Assembly (NCBI GenBank): GCA_000688615.1
Contig: JHVA01000001.1
Span: 4,323,001-4,387,000 of the forward strand
DNA: 64,000 nt
Source of the DNA: Acidobacteriaceae bacterium KBS 146
GTDB taxonomy: Bacteria > Acidobacteriota > Terriglobia > Terriglobales > Acidobacteriaceae
Direction of reading: 5' to 3'
Shown here: positions 18,690-27,047 of the stretch, piece after piece
Layout: each line of letters opens with the position of its first letter
Position numbering within the stretch: position 1 is the stretch's first letter
Program-made: the position numbers and the translations under genes
The notes under the pieces: generated by a model
Database searches by the model: none
What the model saw: the letters and a program-made list of their open reading frames with translations, nothing else
What the model was told of the DNA's origin: nothing

Positions 18690-18902
18690 TATAGGTCCTA
18701 GTCGTCGTCGTGCGGTGGGAATGTGCGAAATCGCCGTTCTTTGGCGATTTCCACATTTCCATCCGCCTCGCGCGCATGCAGTTTTACTGCAGTGTTCAAA
18801 ACACAGATTTGCCGGGGCCGCACGTCTGGGACGGTTGTTCTCCATGACGGCAGCAGAACTGACCGTTGATCGTTGTTGGAGACGGCAGTAACCTCCATCC
18901 CC
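18690..18902. other. Decayed IS-derived sequence between HNH gene and padR
   Basis: Together with the IS end just before it, this fills a 350-bp gap without a functional gene. On the minus strand a frame ending at 18698 reads RPRQICVLNTAVKLHAREADG, which looks like the end of a real protein, perhaps an IS-encoded one, but I cannot assign it. It contains a long hairpin at 18717-18760. Confidence 0.4.
18717..18760. repeat. Long near-perfect hairpin
   Basis: Arms 18717-18735 and 18743-18760 pair over 18 bp with one bulged base (C18726) and one G-T pair around a 7-nt loop; the core is GAAATCGCC/GGCGATTTC. No T-run follows on either strand, so it is not a typical terminator. It lies in IS-derived sequence and may be a subterminal structure of the element. 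Confidence 0.6.
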
Positions 18903-18942
18903 TTGACATTCGACCTGAGCGAGTCTAGTCTCAGGTCGAATG
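18903..18942 (+). promoter_or_regulatory. padR promoter overlapped by a 13-bp-arm palindrome (putative PadR operator)
   Basis: TTGACA at 18903-18908 and TAGTCT at 18926-18931 are 17 bp apart, a good sigma-70-type promoter. CATTCGACCTGAG (18907-18919) and its exact complement (18930-18942) form a perfect inverted repeat with a 10-bp centre that covers the -35 to start region. Transcription should begin at about 18938-18940, on the padR ATG (18940-18942), so the mRNA is probably leaderless. The arrangement predicts autorepression by PadR. Confidence 0.75.
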
Positions 18943-19299
18943 ACGACTCGAGAGCGAACAGAACAATTGGAGCTGATGCAGGGGACGCTGGATCTGCTGA
19001 TTTTGCAGACGCTGGCGCCGGGACGGGCGCATGGACATGCGATTGCGCGAACAATTGAGCGGCGATCCGATGAGGTGCTGCAGGTGGGGCATGGATCACT
19101 GTATCCGGCGCTGCAGCGGCTGCTGCGGTCAGCGCTGATTGCGGCGGAGGATGGAGTCTCGGAGAACAATCGGAAAGCTCGGTTTTATCGGCTGACGGCC
19201 AAGGGGCGGAAGCAGCTGTATACGGAGACCTCGAAGTGGGAGAGGTTTTCGAGCGCGATGGCGCGTGTGCTTGCCCCTGTGGCGGAAGAGAAGTCATAG
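18940..19299 (+). CDS. PadR-family transcriptional regulator
   Basis: The 119-residue protein has a winged helix ([41 protein letters not shown]) and the C-terminal helix of short Acidobacterial PadR proteins. In this phylum padR genes commonly sit directly before large MacB/FtsX-type permeases, as here. The ATG overlaps the operator palindrome and there is no ribosome-binding site, in line with a leaderless transcript. It probably represses itself and the downstream permease; the inducer is unknown. Confidence 0.9.
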   Translation: MTTRERTEQLELMQGTLDLLILQTLAPGRAHGHAIARTIERRSDEVLQVGHGSLYPALQRLLRSALIAAEDGVSENNRKARFYRLTAKGRKQLYTETSKWERFSSAMARVLAPVAEEKS

Positions 19300-19408
19300 G
19301 GGTTTTGTCTCACCGAGATTCGGTGCGGTGAGATCCTGCGAACCCACCTCAGCGCCTTCGGCGCGAAGATGGGGCGCGCCTGAACTGATGTTTGTGGAGG
19401 GTTCGACG

Positions 19409-22021
19409 ATGTTTGACAGGGGTCGGCGACGTAGCCAGTTGCTGGAGGAGATCGAAGAGCACATCGCGATGGAAACGCAGGAGAACATGGATGCGGGCAT
19501 GTCTGCGGACGAGGCGCGGCGTGCTGCAAAGAAGAAGTTCGGCAATCCGATGACGGCGGCAGAGAACTCGCGCGAGGTTTGGGGTGGCGTGTGGATGGAG
19601 CGGCTAGCGCAGGACGTGCGTTATGCAGTTCGGCAGTTGCGGCGGAATCCGGGGTTCGCGTTGACGGCGGTTGCAGTCTTCGCGCTGGGACTGTTCGCAA
19701 GCACGGCGATCTATGCGTTTGTTGATGCGGCGCTGGTGAGACCTCTGCCGTATCACGATGCGGGGCGCCTGGTTGCGCTATATGACCGCATCCCGGTGGG
19801 CGATCGGTATCACCTCTCCTACCTGGATTACGAGGAGTGGAAACGGCGCAACCGGGTGTTCGGATCTCTGGATGTGTATCGGCCGGAGCCGGTGACGATG
19901 CGAGGCGCTAAGGGACTGGAGCAGGCTTCTGGAGCGCGGGTGAGCGATGGGTTCTTCCGTACGCTGGGCGTGGCACCGTCTCTGGGGCGGGACTTTCTGC
20001 CGGGCGAGGAAGAGGCATCGGCGGAGCCGGTAGTGCTGCTGAGTTACGAGGCATGGCAAAAGCGGTTCGGGGGAGACAACCGAGTGGTGGGGCGCTCGAC
20101 GACGATCAACGGGGAGTCGTATCGGATCATCGGCGTGCTGCGGCGGAGTTTTCACTTCGCGCCGGTGGGGCGGGCGGAGTTCTGGATGACGCTGCGCGGA
20201 ATGTGCAAGGGCAACTTCAGCTGCTTTCCTTTTTATGGCGTGGCGCGATTGAAGGACGGCGTGTCGCTGTCGGCGGCGGCGGAGAATCTGACAGCGATCA
20301 GCGGTGAGCTAGCCAAGGAGTATCCGAAGTCGAATCGCGATCGAAGCTCGACGACGTTGCCGTTGGCAGTGGCGATTCTCGGAGAGATCAGGCCGACGCT
20401 GCTTGTCCTGTTGATTGGCGCGGCACTGTTGTGCACGATCGGCTTTGTGAATGTATCGAGCCTGCTGTTGGTGCGGATGGAAAACCGCAAGAGAGAGATT
20501 GCGGTGCGCGAGGCGCTGGGCGCTTCGCGGTTGCGGCTGCTGCGTCAGTTGATCGTTGAGGGACTTCTGCTGGCCGTGTGCGGCCTTGCGGTTGGCCTCG
20601 GTCTTACCGTCCTGTTGCTGGGAGTGCTGAAGCAGCAGATTCCGGCGCAAGCGCTGGCGGCCATGCCTTATCTCGAAGGGATGCGATGGAACATGCGGAT
20701 TGTTCTGTTCGCAGGGGCGGTTTCGCTGCTTGGCGGGATGCTGTTTTCTGCCGTGCCGGGAGCGCATCTCTTCATGATGGAGATGCACGAAGGCCTGCGC
20801 GAGGGTGGGCGTAGCGCGAGCGGACGATCGTGGCGAAGGTCGGGTGCGAGCCTTGTTGTGGTCGAGCTGGCGATCACGGTAGTACTGCTGGTGAGCGCGG
20901 GGTTGCTGGCGAAGAGCTTCTATCGGCTGATGCATGTGGACACGGGAATTATCACGGATCGCCTGGCGATGGTGCACGTTGTGCAGCTCGATGGTGTGGC
21001 GTCAAGCGACGCCGGGATTGTTGCGCTCGAGCGGCAGGTGCTTTCGGAGGTCGCCAAGCTGCCCGGTGTCGAGTCGGCTGGAGTTGCGGCTGAGCCTGCA
21101 CTGGGCAGTGGCGAAGGATTCAACGCCAGGTTCACGCACTTTCGTGTTTCGGGAAGATCCTATATCGGTGAGGGTAATGAAGCGATCCAGGAGACGGCGG
21201 GTGTGGGGTACTTCGAGACGCTGCAGGTACGCTTGGTCGCTGGCAGGTTGTTTGCCGCGACGGACGATAAATCGAAGACTCGCGTGGCGGTGATCAATGA
21301 GACGATGGCCCGGCAGGAATTTGGTGATGAATCGCCGCTGGGTAAGCAACTCGTGGTCCAGTATGACCCGGAGCATACGATCGACATCGTTGGTGTGGTT
21401 GCCGACCTAAAGGATGGCGCGCTCGATCGCAAGCCGACGCCTGCGGTGTATCTACCGTTCGATCAGATTCCGACCAATAGTTTCTATGTTAGCTTCCGAA
21501 CGTCGCAGGCTGCGGGCACTACGCTTGCTTCGGTGTCGCACGCGTTACGGCAGATGGACACCGGTCTGATTGTGAATGGGGAAGAGACGATGGCAGACCG
21601 TATCAGCAACTCGGAGGCGGTATATCTGCACCGGTCGTCGGCCTGGGTGGTGGGGGCGTTCGCGGGGATCGCTCTGCTGCTGGGGACAGTCGGTTTGTAT
21701 GGCGTGATTTCGTACTCGGTAACGCAGCGCAGGCGAGAGATCGGGTTGCGTGTAGCGCTGGGCGCACAACGCTCGGAGGTGTATAGGCTGGTGATGCAGG
21801 AGGCCGCGTGGCTTTCGGTGGCGGGCATCGCGGGTGGCCTGGTGTGTTCGTTTGCAGCAACGATGTTTCTGCGCAGCCTGCTGTTCGGGGTGACGCGATG
21901 GGATGGTGGCACGTTCTTCGGAGTATCGTGCGTGTTGCTGACGTCCGCTTTACTGGCGAGCTATCTGCCTGCGCTGCGGGCGGCGAGAGTGGACCCGATG
22001 GAGGCTCTGCGGGCCGAGTGA
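19409..22021 (+). CDS. ABC-type permease of the MacB/FtsX (ADOP) family
   Basis: The protein has 870 residues. An N-terminal cytosolic helical region (RRRSQLLEEIEEHIAMETQENM; DEARRAAKKKFGN) precedes two repeats, each of one membrane span, a periplasmic MacB_PCD domain and an FtsX three-span domain (for example LVLLIGAALLCTIGFVNVSSLLL and the end FFGVSCVLLTSALLASYLPALRAARVDPMEALR). The ATG at 19409 has GGAGGG 7 nt upstream and is chosen over the more upstream in-frame starts. No ATPase subunit is encoded nearby, which is usual for this Acidobacterial family. Substrate unknown; export of small molecules or lipoprotein handling is possible. Confidence 0.9.
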   Translation: MFDRGRRRSQLLEEIEEHIAMETQENMDAGMSADEARRAAKKKFGNPMTAAENSREVWGGVWMERLAQDVRYAVRQLRRNPGFALTAVAVFALGLFASTAIYAFVDAALVRPLPYHDAGRLVALYDRIPVGDRYHLSYLDYEEWKRRNRVFGSLDVYRPEPVTMRGAKGLEQASGARVSDGFFRTLGVAPSLGRDFLPGEEEASAEPVVLLSYEAWQKRFGGDNRVVGRSTTINGESYRIIGVLRRSFHFAPVGRAEFWMTLRGMCKGNFSCFPFYGVARLKDGVSLSAAAENLTAISGELAKEYPKSNRDRSSTTLPLAVAILGEIRPTLLVLLIGAALLCTIGFVNVSSLLLVRMENRKREIAVREALGASRLRLLRQLIVEGLLLAVCGLAVGLGLTVLLLGVLKQQIPAQALAAMPYLEGMRWNMRIVLFAGAVSLLGGMLFSAVPGAHLFMMEMHEGLREGGRSASGRSWRRSGASLVVVELAITVVLLVSAGLLAKSFYRLMHVDTGIITDRLAMVHVVQLDGVASSDAGIVALERQVLSEVAKLPGVESAGVAAEPALGSGEGFNARFTHFRVSGRSYIGEGNEAIQETAGVGYFETLQVRLVAGRLFAATDDKSKTRVAVINETMARQEFGDESPLGKQLVVQYDPEHTIDIVGVVADLKDGALDRKPTPAVYLPFDQIPTNSFYVSFRTSQAAGTTLASVSHALRQMDTGLIVNGEETMADRISNSEAVYLHRSSAWVVGAFAGIALLLGTVGLYGVISYSVTQRRREIGLRVALGAQRSEVYRLVMQEAAWLSVAGIAGGLVCSFAATMFLRSLLFGVTRWDGGTFFGVSCVLLTSALLASYLPALRAARVDPMEALRAE

Positions 22022-22240
22022 GGGTGTGTTCAATCATCTGGTCTCACAATGCAATCCCCAGCTACCCCTGATCGAGATGCGGAAGATGAGCACGGGATCT
22101 CGGGTAGCGAAGCTCCACGCTTGTTCAACAAGGTTTTGATTTCGGCCTTCGCGACAAGATCCCATAATCGCCTTGCGTGGCGACTAGGAGTATTGCCCGA
22201 AAACATAAACAAAACTACTCGCTAGGAAGAGGAGGAAATC

Positions 22241-22534
22241 TTGGCGCACCATGCGAACCGGCCGCAAAGAATGTCGATTAAAGAATGTAGGCTCAATCGT
22301 CAGAGCTTCGTTCCGCTCTACCAGCAGATCAAAGACCTGCTCTTGGATCGAATTGAACATGGCGAACTTGTCGCCGGCGATGTGATTCCATCGGAGGCGC
22401 AACTTGGGGCCGCGTTTAAGGTTAGCCGCCTAACGGTGAGGCAGGCTCTTTACGAGCTTCGCGTGGAAGGTTACGTGATTCGTGAGAAGGGTCGTGGCAC
22501 ATTTGTCGGTGGATCTGCCGTGACGGGAACCTGA
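22241..22534 (+). pseudogene. GntR-family regulator, truncated after the DNA-binding domain
   Basis: A TTG start at 22241 has a strong AGGAGG 5 nt upstream. The frame encodes a GntR winged helix: PLYQQIKDLLLDRIEHGEL, IPSEAQLGAAFKVSRLTVRQAL and GYVIREKGRGTFV. Immediately after this signature the frame runs into an IS end (22524-22555) and stops, so the effector domain, about 150 residues in GntR/HutC proteins, is gone. The 97-residue product could still bind DNA, but decay is the simpler reading. Confidence 0.75.
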
Positions 22535-22555
22535 CAGTTCTAACGAGCGGCTACA
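22524..22555. repeat. IS terminal sequence truncating the GntR gene
   Basis: The stretch GGAACCTGACAGTTCTAACG and the following bases match 9796-9828 at all but a few positions. It marks the point where the regulator frame loses its family similarity. Confidence 0.6.
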
Positions 22556-22691
22556 GCTCCACTATACATAAACCGACTTATCAGACATAGAATCAATAAC
22601 TTAGAACTATCTCCTAAACAGTAACATCTCGCTCGAGTTACTGCTACCGCTATTTAGTTCCATTAGACCTCCTTGCTTATCTGGATCGCGT

Positions 22692-22879
22692 TTACGAGGA
22701 AGGCTTTTTGATCAGCGTCGCCTGAGTCGCGAGGACTTGGTTAGCTAGGTTGGTCAACTCCTTCGCAATCCGTAGAGCTTATTCGGCTGAGACGCCGAAG
22801 CTCTCAGTGTTCCATCCGATCAGGGCATCAGTTCGATCTCGCCCTTCTCATTTCGCAGATATTGAAGGTCGTCAGCCAT
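22692..22879 (-). pseudogene. Decayed small protein gene (about 60 codons)
   Basis: The ATG at 22879 has GAGGTG 5 nt upstream and begins MADDLQYLRNEKGEIE. That opening is like small hypothetical proteins with a NEKGE start. The frame then shifts by one and continues DALIGWNTESFGVSAE, meets a TAA, and reads on ALRIAKELTNLANQVLATQ to a stop at 22692. One frameshift and one nonsense codon in an otherwise sensible protein indicate a dead gene. The rest of 22556-23203 holds only an inverted repeat; I see no other gene there. Confidence 0.45.
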
Positions 22880-22903
22880 CTTTCACCTCAATATGACTCT
22901 AGG

Positions 22904-22991
22904 TCGTGTTGCACTGCCCCACTCTATAATCAACGGTGTAACGAGGTGCAGTATCACTCGATGTCTTGCATGAGATGGCACTGCAACACGA
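22904..22991. repeat. Imperfect 15-bp inverted repeat, 58 bp apart
   Basis: TCGTGTTGCACTGCC at 22904-22918 and GGCACTGCAACACGA at 22977-22991 are complementary except at one position. They may be the ends of a miniature element or a structured RNA. No gene lies between them. Confidence 0.5.
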
Positions 22992-23203
22992 TTGGCGGCC
23001 CTCTTTTTTCAGTATGGATCGCGCTCGCGTGGTGGCTGTTCTATATCATTGCCACCAGACAACGTCCCTGCCACGTGCTGACGCCGTCAAGAATCGAAGT
23101 TCTCGGAAGCGTCGCGTGGCTCACGTTCCGGTCTTTGCGATCTTGATCGCGATTAAGTTGAAGCTGCTGGCATTTTAAAGAGCATCGTCTTCCGATGATT
23201 TGA

Positions 23204-23578
23204 CTAGGGCCGAGTCGATCTAAGATGCCGCTCCTCCTGAATCTTTCTACGTCGGGTTAGAGAGAGCCCGAGTAAAAATATAACACCAGCTAAAATGATG
23301 CACTTCCACCATTGGAAGCTTTCAAGCGTCCAGTAGAGGCCCCCTAATAAGCCGCAAGTGTAGATTGCCGGAAACACTGACGGCATTGCTGTCTTTTGTT
23401 TCAACTTATGAATACCAATCATGTTGACGAAAAGAAGAACTGGGCCGACACCTAGTAGCAACGGCCACCTACGCGGCTCTTCAGTTAGAAGAAGCGCGGT
23501 GCCAAGAAGAACTATCAGATCAATTCCGACCATTCCAATAATCAGTTTCGCCCTTGCCAACTTTTCTATCGTTTCCAT
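23204..23578 (-). CDS. Small multi-span membrane protein
   Basis: The frame encodes 124 residues from ATG 23578 (a GTG at 23587 is an alternative). Hydrophobic segments include LIIGMVGIDLIVLLGTALLL, WPLLLGVGPVLLFVNMIGI, a weaker one at YTCGLLGGLYW, and CIILAGVIFLLGLSL, giving three or four spans with a basic C-terminus. No family recognised. It lies alone between decayed segments of the island and is more AT-rich than the flanking chromosome. Confidence 0.6.
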   Translation of the reverse strand: METIEKLARAKLIIGMVGIDLIVLLGTALLLTEEPRRWPLLLGVGPVLLFVNMIGIHKLKQKTAMPSVFPAIYTCGLLGGLYWTLESFQWWKCIILAGVIFLLGLSLTRRRKIQEERHLRSTRP

Positions 23579-23745
23579 TCTCCACACCCCAATCCATAGC
23601 TTCTTTGTCGTCGTGTTTTCTTCAGGCGAGCCGCGCAGACAGCGCTTGTTGATCCCTCTCTGCGAACCGAAAGCGCTGTGTCACTTTTCCAACTAGTACG
23701 ATAGAAGCGTTGATCTAATAAACAACTCATAACATGCTCTTAACG

Positions 23746-24249
23746 TTACTGGGTCCGTCCTTTCGCACATCCAGCGGCATTGCCCGATTGAACGCACCCT
23801 GGCGCTGGCGGAGGAGCAGGAGGCGGAGTCGGGGGTTTCGGCGGTGGCACTGGGTTAGGAGCTGGCTTTTGCGCAGTCTGTTGGATATTCATAGCCGTGT
23901 CTAAGATCGATCCGAACGTATTGAAAATACTCCGAGTCGCTGAAGAGGTCACCATGCCCTCGAGGGCTGCCGCTTTTGAAGCGGCGTCTAGGTCACCCTT
24001 CGTTTTTGCAAGAGTAGATGTGCCCAAGATACTTGTACCCACAATCATTGCATCGGCGGCTTTATTTGTAGCTTCGGTCTTTCCTGAGAGAGCTCCCCCT
24101 ATTTGAGTCAGACCTGCATTCACCTGGCTAACTGTTTGAACTGCTTCGTATGCTGCGAGTACACCCGATCCTCCTGCGGTGACAGGCGTTGCCAGACCTT
24201 CTCCTACAACTTCCACAGCCCTAAAACCAGCCACGGTGAGATTCGCAAC
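23746..24249 (-). pseudogene. C-terminal fragment of a large hydrophobic-repeat protein (RHS/polymorphic-toxin-like)
   Basis: The frame (GTG at 24234, open to about 24249) reads ISGVANLTVAGFRAVEVVGEGL, GGSGVLAAYEAVQTVSQV and TNKAADAMIVGTSILGTSTL in short Gly/Ala-rich helices. It then runs through a proline tract to PGCVQSGNAAGCAKG. This style is seen near the C-termini of RHS or other polymorphic toxin proteins, but I cannot confirm it. The 5' side is cut abruptly where an SRAP fragment on the other strand begins, so this is a tail without its body. Confidence 0.4.
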
Positions 24250-24255
24250 TCCACT

Positions 24256-24634
24256 TATCGCCTACGAAGAAGACGAAGGCAACCAAGCCCGTCAAGCGCG
24301 TGTTCGCCATCACCACCACCGAGCCTGGACCCTTCGCCTTCGCCGGCATCTGGGATGCCTGGAAGCGGCCGGACGGAACCTATCTCGAAACCTTTGCCTT
24401 GGTGACGACGGAGCCCAACGAACTTGTCGCGCAGATTCACGACCGTCTTGCTCTCATTCTGCACCCCAGGATTACGATCGCTGGCTCGGCATCGACACGA
24501 GGGGAGGGGACCCGCGCCCTCCCCTCGACCTTCTCCATCCCTACGACGCGGACAAGATGGTTATGAAACCCGCCAATCCCGCCGTCGGCAACTGGCGCAA
24601 CAACGGGCCGGAGATGCTTCGTCCTCCCACCTAA
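24256..24634 (+). pseudogene. SRAP (YedK/HMCES) fragment, frameshifted
   Basis: The segment encodes the C-terminal half of an SRAP protein: FAITTTEPGPFAFAGIWDAW and ALVTTEPNELVAQIHDR in one frame, then QDYDRWLGID, PPLDLLHPYDADKMVMKP and NWRNNGPEMLRP in the next. A single missing C in the run at 24464-24467 causes the shift. The N-terminal half with the essential Cys2 and the NVAPxQ motif is absent. An intact but different SRAP gene lies at 25163-25840 on the other strand. Confidence 0.75.
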
Positions 24635-24651
24635 TAAAAGAAGCAGGCAAG

Positions 24652-25039
24652 TATGGTCCTTCAAATACCGAGCGGGATGCGCCAGGTTCCGCATCATGCG
24701 GACCACCTCGGCATAGTCGCCGACCTTCGCCTTTCGAGACTTCCAGTCGTCATTCAAGTTGAGAGCGGAGGGGAGCCAGCCCGCTGCTTTCACCACTCTC
24801 AGCAGTTCAACAAGCTCCCATTTCAGGAGCGGCTTCGGTGTTCCTTTGTGGATAGGCACCTTGCCGGTCTTTTCTGCTTCCTCCGAGTGGACATCGATCA
24901 TGAGGATCAAGATGGTTTCGAGCGCAGAGCCAAGCATCACGCATCCTGCGAGGTAGACCGCAGAGGTCGACTTCCTGGCGTAGTTCCATTGAGTCGGCTT
25001 ACGTCCCGCCTTACGATTCCATCCAGGACGGAAAACCCG
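24652..25039 (-). pseudogene. Fragment of a conserved hypothetical protein
   Basis: The minus-strand frame reads RKAGRKPTQWNYARKSTSAVY, LAGCVMLGSALETILILMID, WELVELLRVVKAAGWLPSAL and YAEVVRMMRNLAHPARYLKD. It is regular, protein-like and free of stops, but no start lies before the hydrophobic segment and the C-terminus is cut at 24652 by the SRAP fragment. The RNLxHPxRY pattern recalls a helical family of unknown function. An internal ATG at 24940 could give a short product. Confidence 0.5.
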
Positions 25040-25162
25040 CTACTCTGATGAACAGACGCCACCGTCGCAACGTTCGGATACCGCGCCACGTCTACGAGCG
25101 GGTGAGGCGACGGTATGAGGTCGCGTGAAAGTGAAATCTTCGGGGAACCCTTGGGTTTCTCC

Positions 25163-25840
25163 CTATGCGCTATCCAGCAAATCGGCTGAGTTGTTCTTCA
25201 CGTTGCCAACGTCCTTACTGACAGCCTTCAATTCCATCTCGTCGGAAGGAAATGGACGCAGCAGATCAATAGGCGGCTGGTGGGTTTCTTCACGACTAAG
25301 CCAACGATTGAAGTCTGATTCATGAAGCATGACGGGCATCCGGTTGTGAACCGGCATCATTAGTTCGTTGGCATCGGTCGTGATGATGGCGAAAGTCGGG
25401 AGCCATTGACCATTAGCCGGGTCTTTCCATGCGTCCCACAGGCCCGCGAATGCCATCATTCGACCATTGCTGAGGTCGAACGCGAAGGGTTTCTTTTCCT
25501 TGTCGTGCGTCCATTCATAGAAGCCTGAAGCAGGCACGAGGCAGCGACGTTTCTTGAATGGCTGTGCCCACCATCCGCGAGTAATGGTTTCTGCCCTGGC
25601 ATTGATGGTGCTCTTGCCTTTGAGGTCGGCCAGTGACTTTGTGGAGAAGGGAACTAGGCCCCATCGCAACTGCACCAACTCACGCTCTCCGGTATCACGG
25701 TTTGCACGAATGACGGACTGCATGGTGTTGGGCGCTACGTTGTAGTCCCAAGGCGGCAGAGGGAAGTCATCGACACGAGGGACGTGGAAGGCTTCGGCAA
25801 TCTTCTGCTTGTCACTTCGTCTGTAGTAGCGGCCACACAT
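25163..25840 (-). CDS. SRAP-domain protein (YedK/HMCES), abasic-site protector
   Basis: The 225-residue protein starts MCGRYY, so after Met removal Cys2 is the N-terminal nucleophile that forms a thiazolidine with abasic sites in single-stranded DNA. Other family residues are present: NVAPN (about 34-38), GFYEW with the catalytic Glu, and HNRMP with the catalytic His. The body (INARAET, RRCLVPASGFYEW, WLSREE) is typical and complete. The start lies 16 nt after the DUF5677-like gene stop, so it is probably the last gene of a minus-strand operon beginning at 27938. SRAP genes are often carried by mobile elements. Confidence 0.92.
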   Translation of the reverse strand: MCGRYYRRSDKQKIAEAFHVPRVDDFPLPPWDYNVAPNTMQSVIRANRDTGERELVQLRWGLVPFSTKSLADLKGKSTINARAETITRGWWAQPFKKRRCLVPASGFYEWTHDKEKKPFAFDLSNGRMMAFAGLWDAWKDPANGQWLPTFAIITTDANELMMPVHNRMPVMLHESDFNRWLSREETHQPPIDLLRPFPSDEMELKAVSKDVGNVKNNSADLLDSA

Positions 25841-25856
25841 TAGACAACAAGCTCAG

Positions 25857-26789
25857 TTATTGAGCATTCTCATTTTCAGGACTGAGTTCCTCATTTATCC
25901 AGATGGTACGAAAAGCTTCCAACCTCGGTGTTAGCAATTCCTTCGAACCAAACCCGAAATGCTGATTTTGTCGTCCGAGTAACAAAAGCAGTAGAACGTG
26001 TCCGTTCTTTATGGCTGTCCGGCGTTCTTTGCTTGAATCGACTTTGTAAGTCAACCAATTGCCAACAAAATCCAATTTGTCGTTGACACTCGTTCCGGTT
26101 GCATGCTCTCTTGCAGTCGGCTCCAAATAGCAATTAAGGTAAAACACAGAAAGTTTGGAGTGATCGACTCCCAACTCCTCCAGCCGATCATCAACTTTCT
26201 TTGCCATCGTGTCTAGTGTGACCTTCGTCCATGCGTGCACCTGAATAAGCTGTCCACAACTTTTGCAAAAAGATTCGTTGTGACGGGCTTTTGCCTCATC
26301 CGCCCTTCGACGGAGCGCCTCAACTTTTTCTGCATCGACCTTCTCAGCCAACTCAGGTCTGTGGGCTGTAGCTCGTCTCCACACCTTCCAGCTGTGGGTC
26401 CATGTATTGTCAACGAGGGCGCGAGAGACCTCAGGAAACAATGCAACGTAGGCTGAAGTCACAACACGTTCATACATTCCTCGTAAGGTCTTCAATGCGC
26501 CCAGGCCATAGCCATTGCAAGCGAGGGTCAGGAGTTCATAAAAGTCGTCAACAGCAGTTCTGGCAAGAATGAAGGAGCAGAGGTCGGCCTTGTATCGATC
26601 CTCTACCGCAATTACTTTAGGGTCATCTTCAGGCAAGCCGGTTAATTCTGTGGTGTCTGGCACGGGGATCGTGTGATTAAGCATCACTGCCTTCACAACT
26701 TCCTGAAGCGCGGCATTCTCAACGAGGAAGTCTCGGTACTCTTCTATGAACTTTGTGTGAACTAAGGGATCACTAAAGGCGATTGACAT
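25857..26789 (-). CDS. DUF5677-like helical protein
   Basis: From ATG 26789 the protein has 310 residues; a TTG at 26816 would add nine. It is all-helical, with a central segment (FILARTAVDDFYELLTLACNGYG, then LKTLRGMYERVVTSAYVAL) typical of DUF5677, a family of unknown function found in accessory regions. A FCKSCG motif at about 172-177 may be half of a metal site. No signal or membrane span. The 5' end overlaps the small upstream gene and the SRAP gene follows 16 nt downstream, so these are transcribed together. Confidence 0.65.
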   Translation of the reverse strand: MSIAFSDPLVHTKFIEEYRDFLVENAALQEVVKAVMLNHTIPVPDTTELTGLPEDDPKVIAVEDRYKADLCSFILARTAVDDFYELLTLACNGYGLGALKTLRGMYERVVTSAYVALFPEVSRALVDNTWTHSWKVWRRATAHRPELAEKVDAEKVEALRRRADEAKARHNESFCKSCGQLIQVHAWTKVTLDTMAKKVDDRLEELGVDHSKLSVFYLNCYLEPTAREHATGTSVNDKLDFVGNWLTYKVDSSKERRTAIKNGHVLLLLLLGRQNQHFGFGSKELLTPRLEAFRTIWINEELSPENENAQ

Positions 26790-27027
26790 GCAATCTGATA
26801 TGAGAGAGTGGTTCAAGAGATTTATCCTCTATCGATTTCTGCGGAACCTTACGAAACACGTGGTTAAATATCTCACGGGCAAGGTCCACCGACTCCTCGT
26901 TGGTGTGGATCGTGGGAATCACTCGGACGTTGACTTGCTTCTCCCGCGCCAACCGTATACCGGCGATACCTGCCGAGGTAGACCGTATTTGGGCGATCCT
27001 CAGGAGATGCGCGTCGGGGCCAAACAA
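26773..27027 (-). CDS. Small hypothetical protein between two unknown operon genes
   Basis: An 84-residue frame starts at TTG 27027, 20 nt after the upstream stop, and overlaps the next gene. The composition is protein-like: GPDAHLLRIAQIRSTSAGIAG, VNVRVIPTIHTNEESVDL, AREIFNHVF. The frame is open a little further upstream but has no ATG or GTG, and no good ribosome-binding site is visible, so the start is unsure. Position and strand fit an operon member. No family recognised. Confidence 0.45.
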   Translation of the reverse strand: MFGPDAHLLRIAQIRSTSAGIAGIRLAREKQVNVRVIPTIHTNEESVDLAREIFNHVFRKVPQKSIEDKSLEPLSHIRLHVNRL

Positions 27028-27047
27028 GGTGAAACAGGGAAGTCCGA

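Noticed and set aside
22862-23178. Two overlapping plus-strand frames of 70-94 codons
   Set aside because: There is no ribosome-binding site, composition is erratic and both run across an inverted repeat; more likely non-coding.
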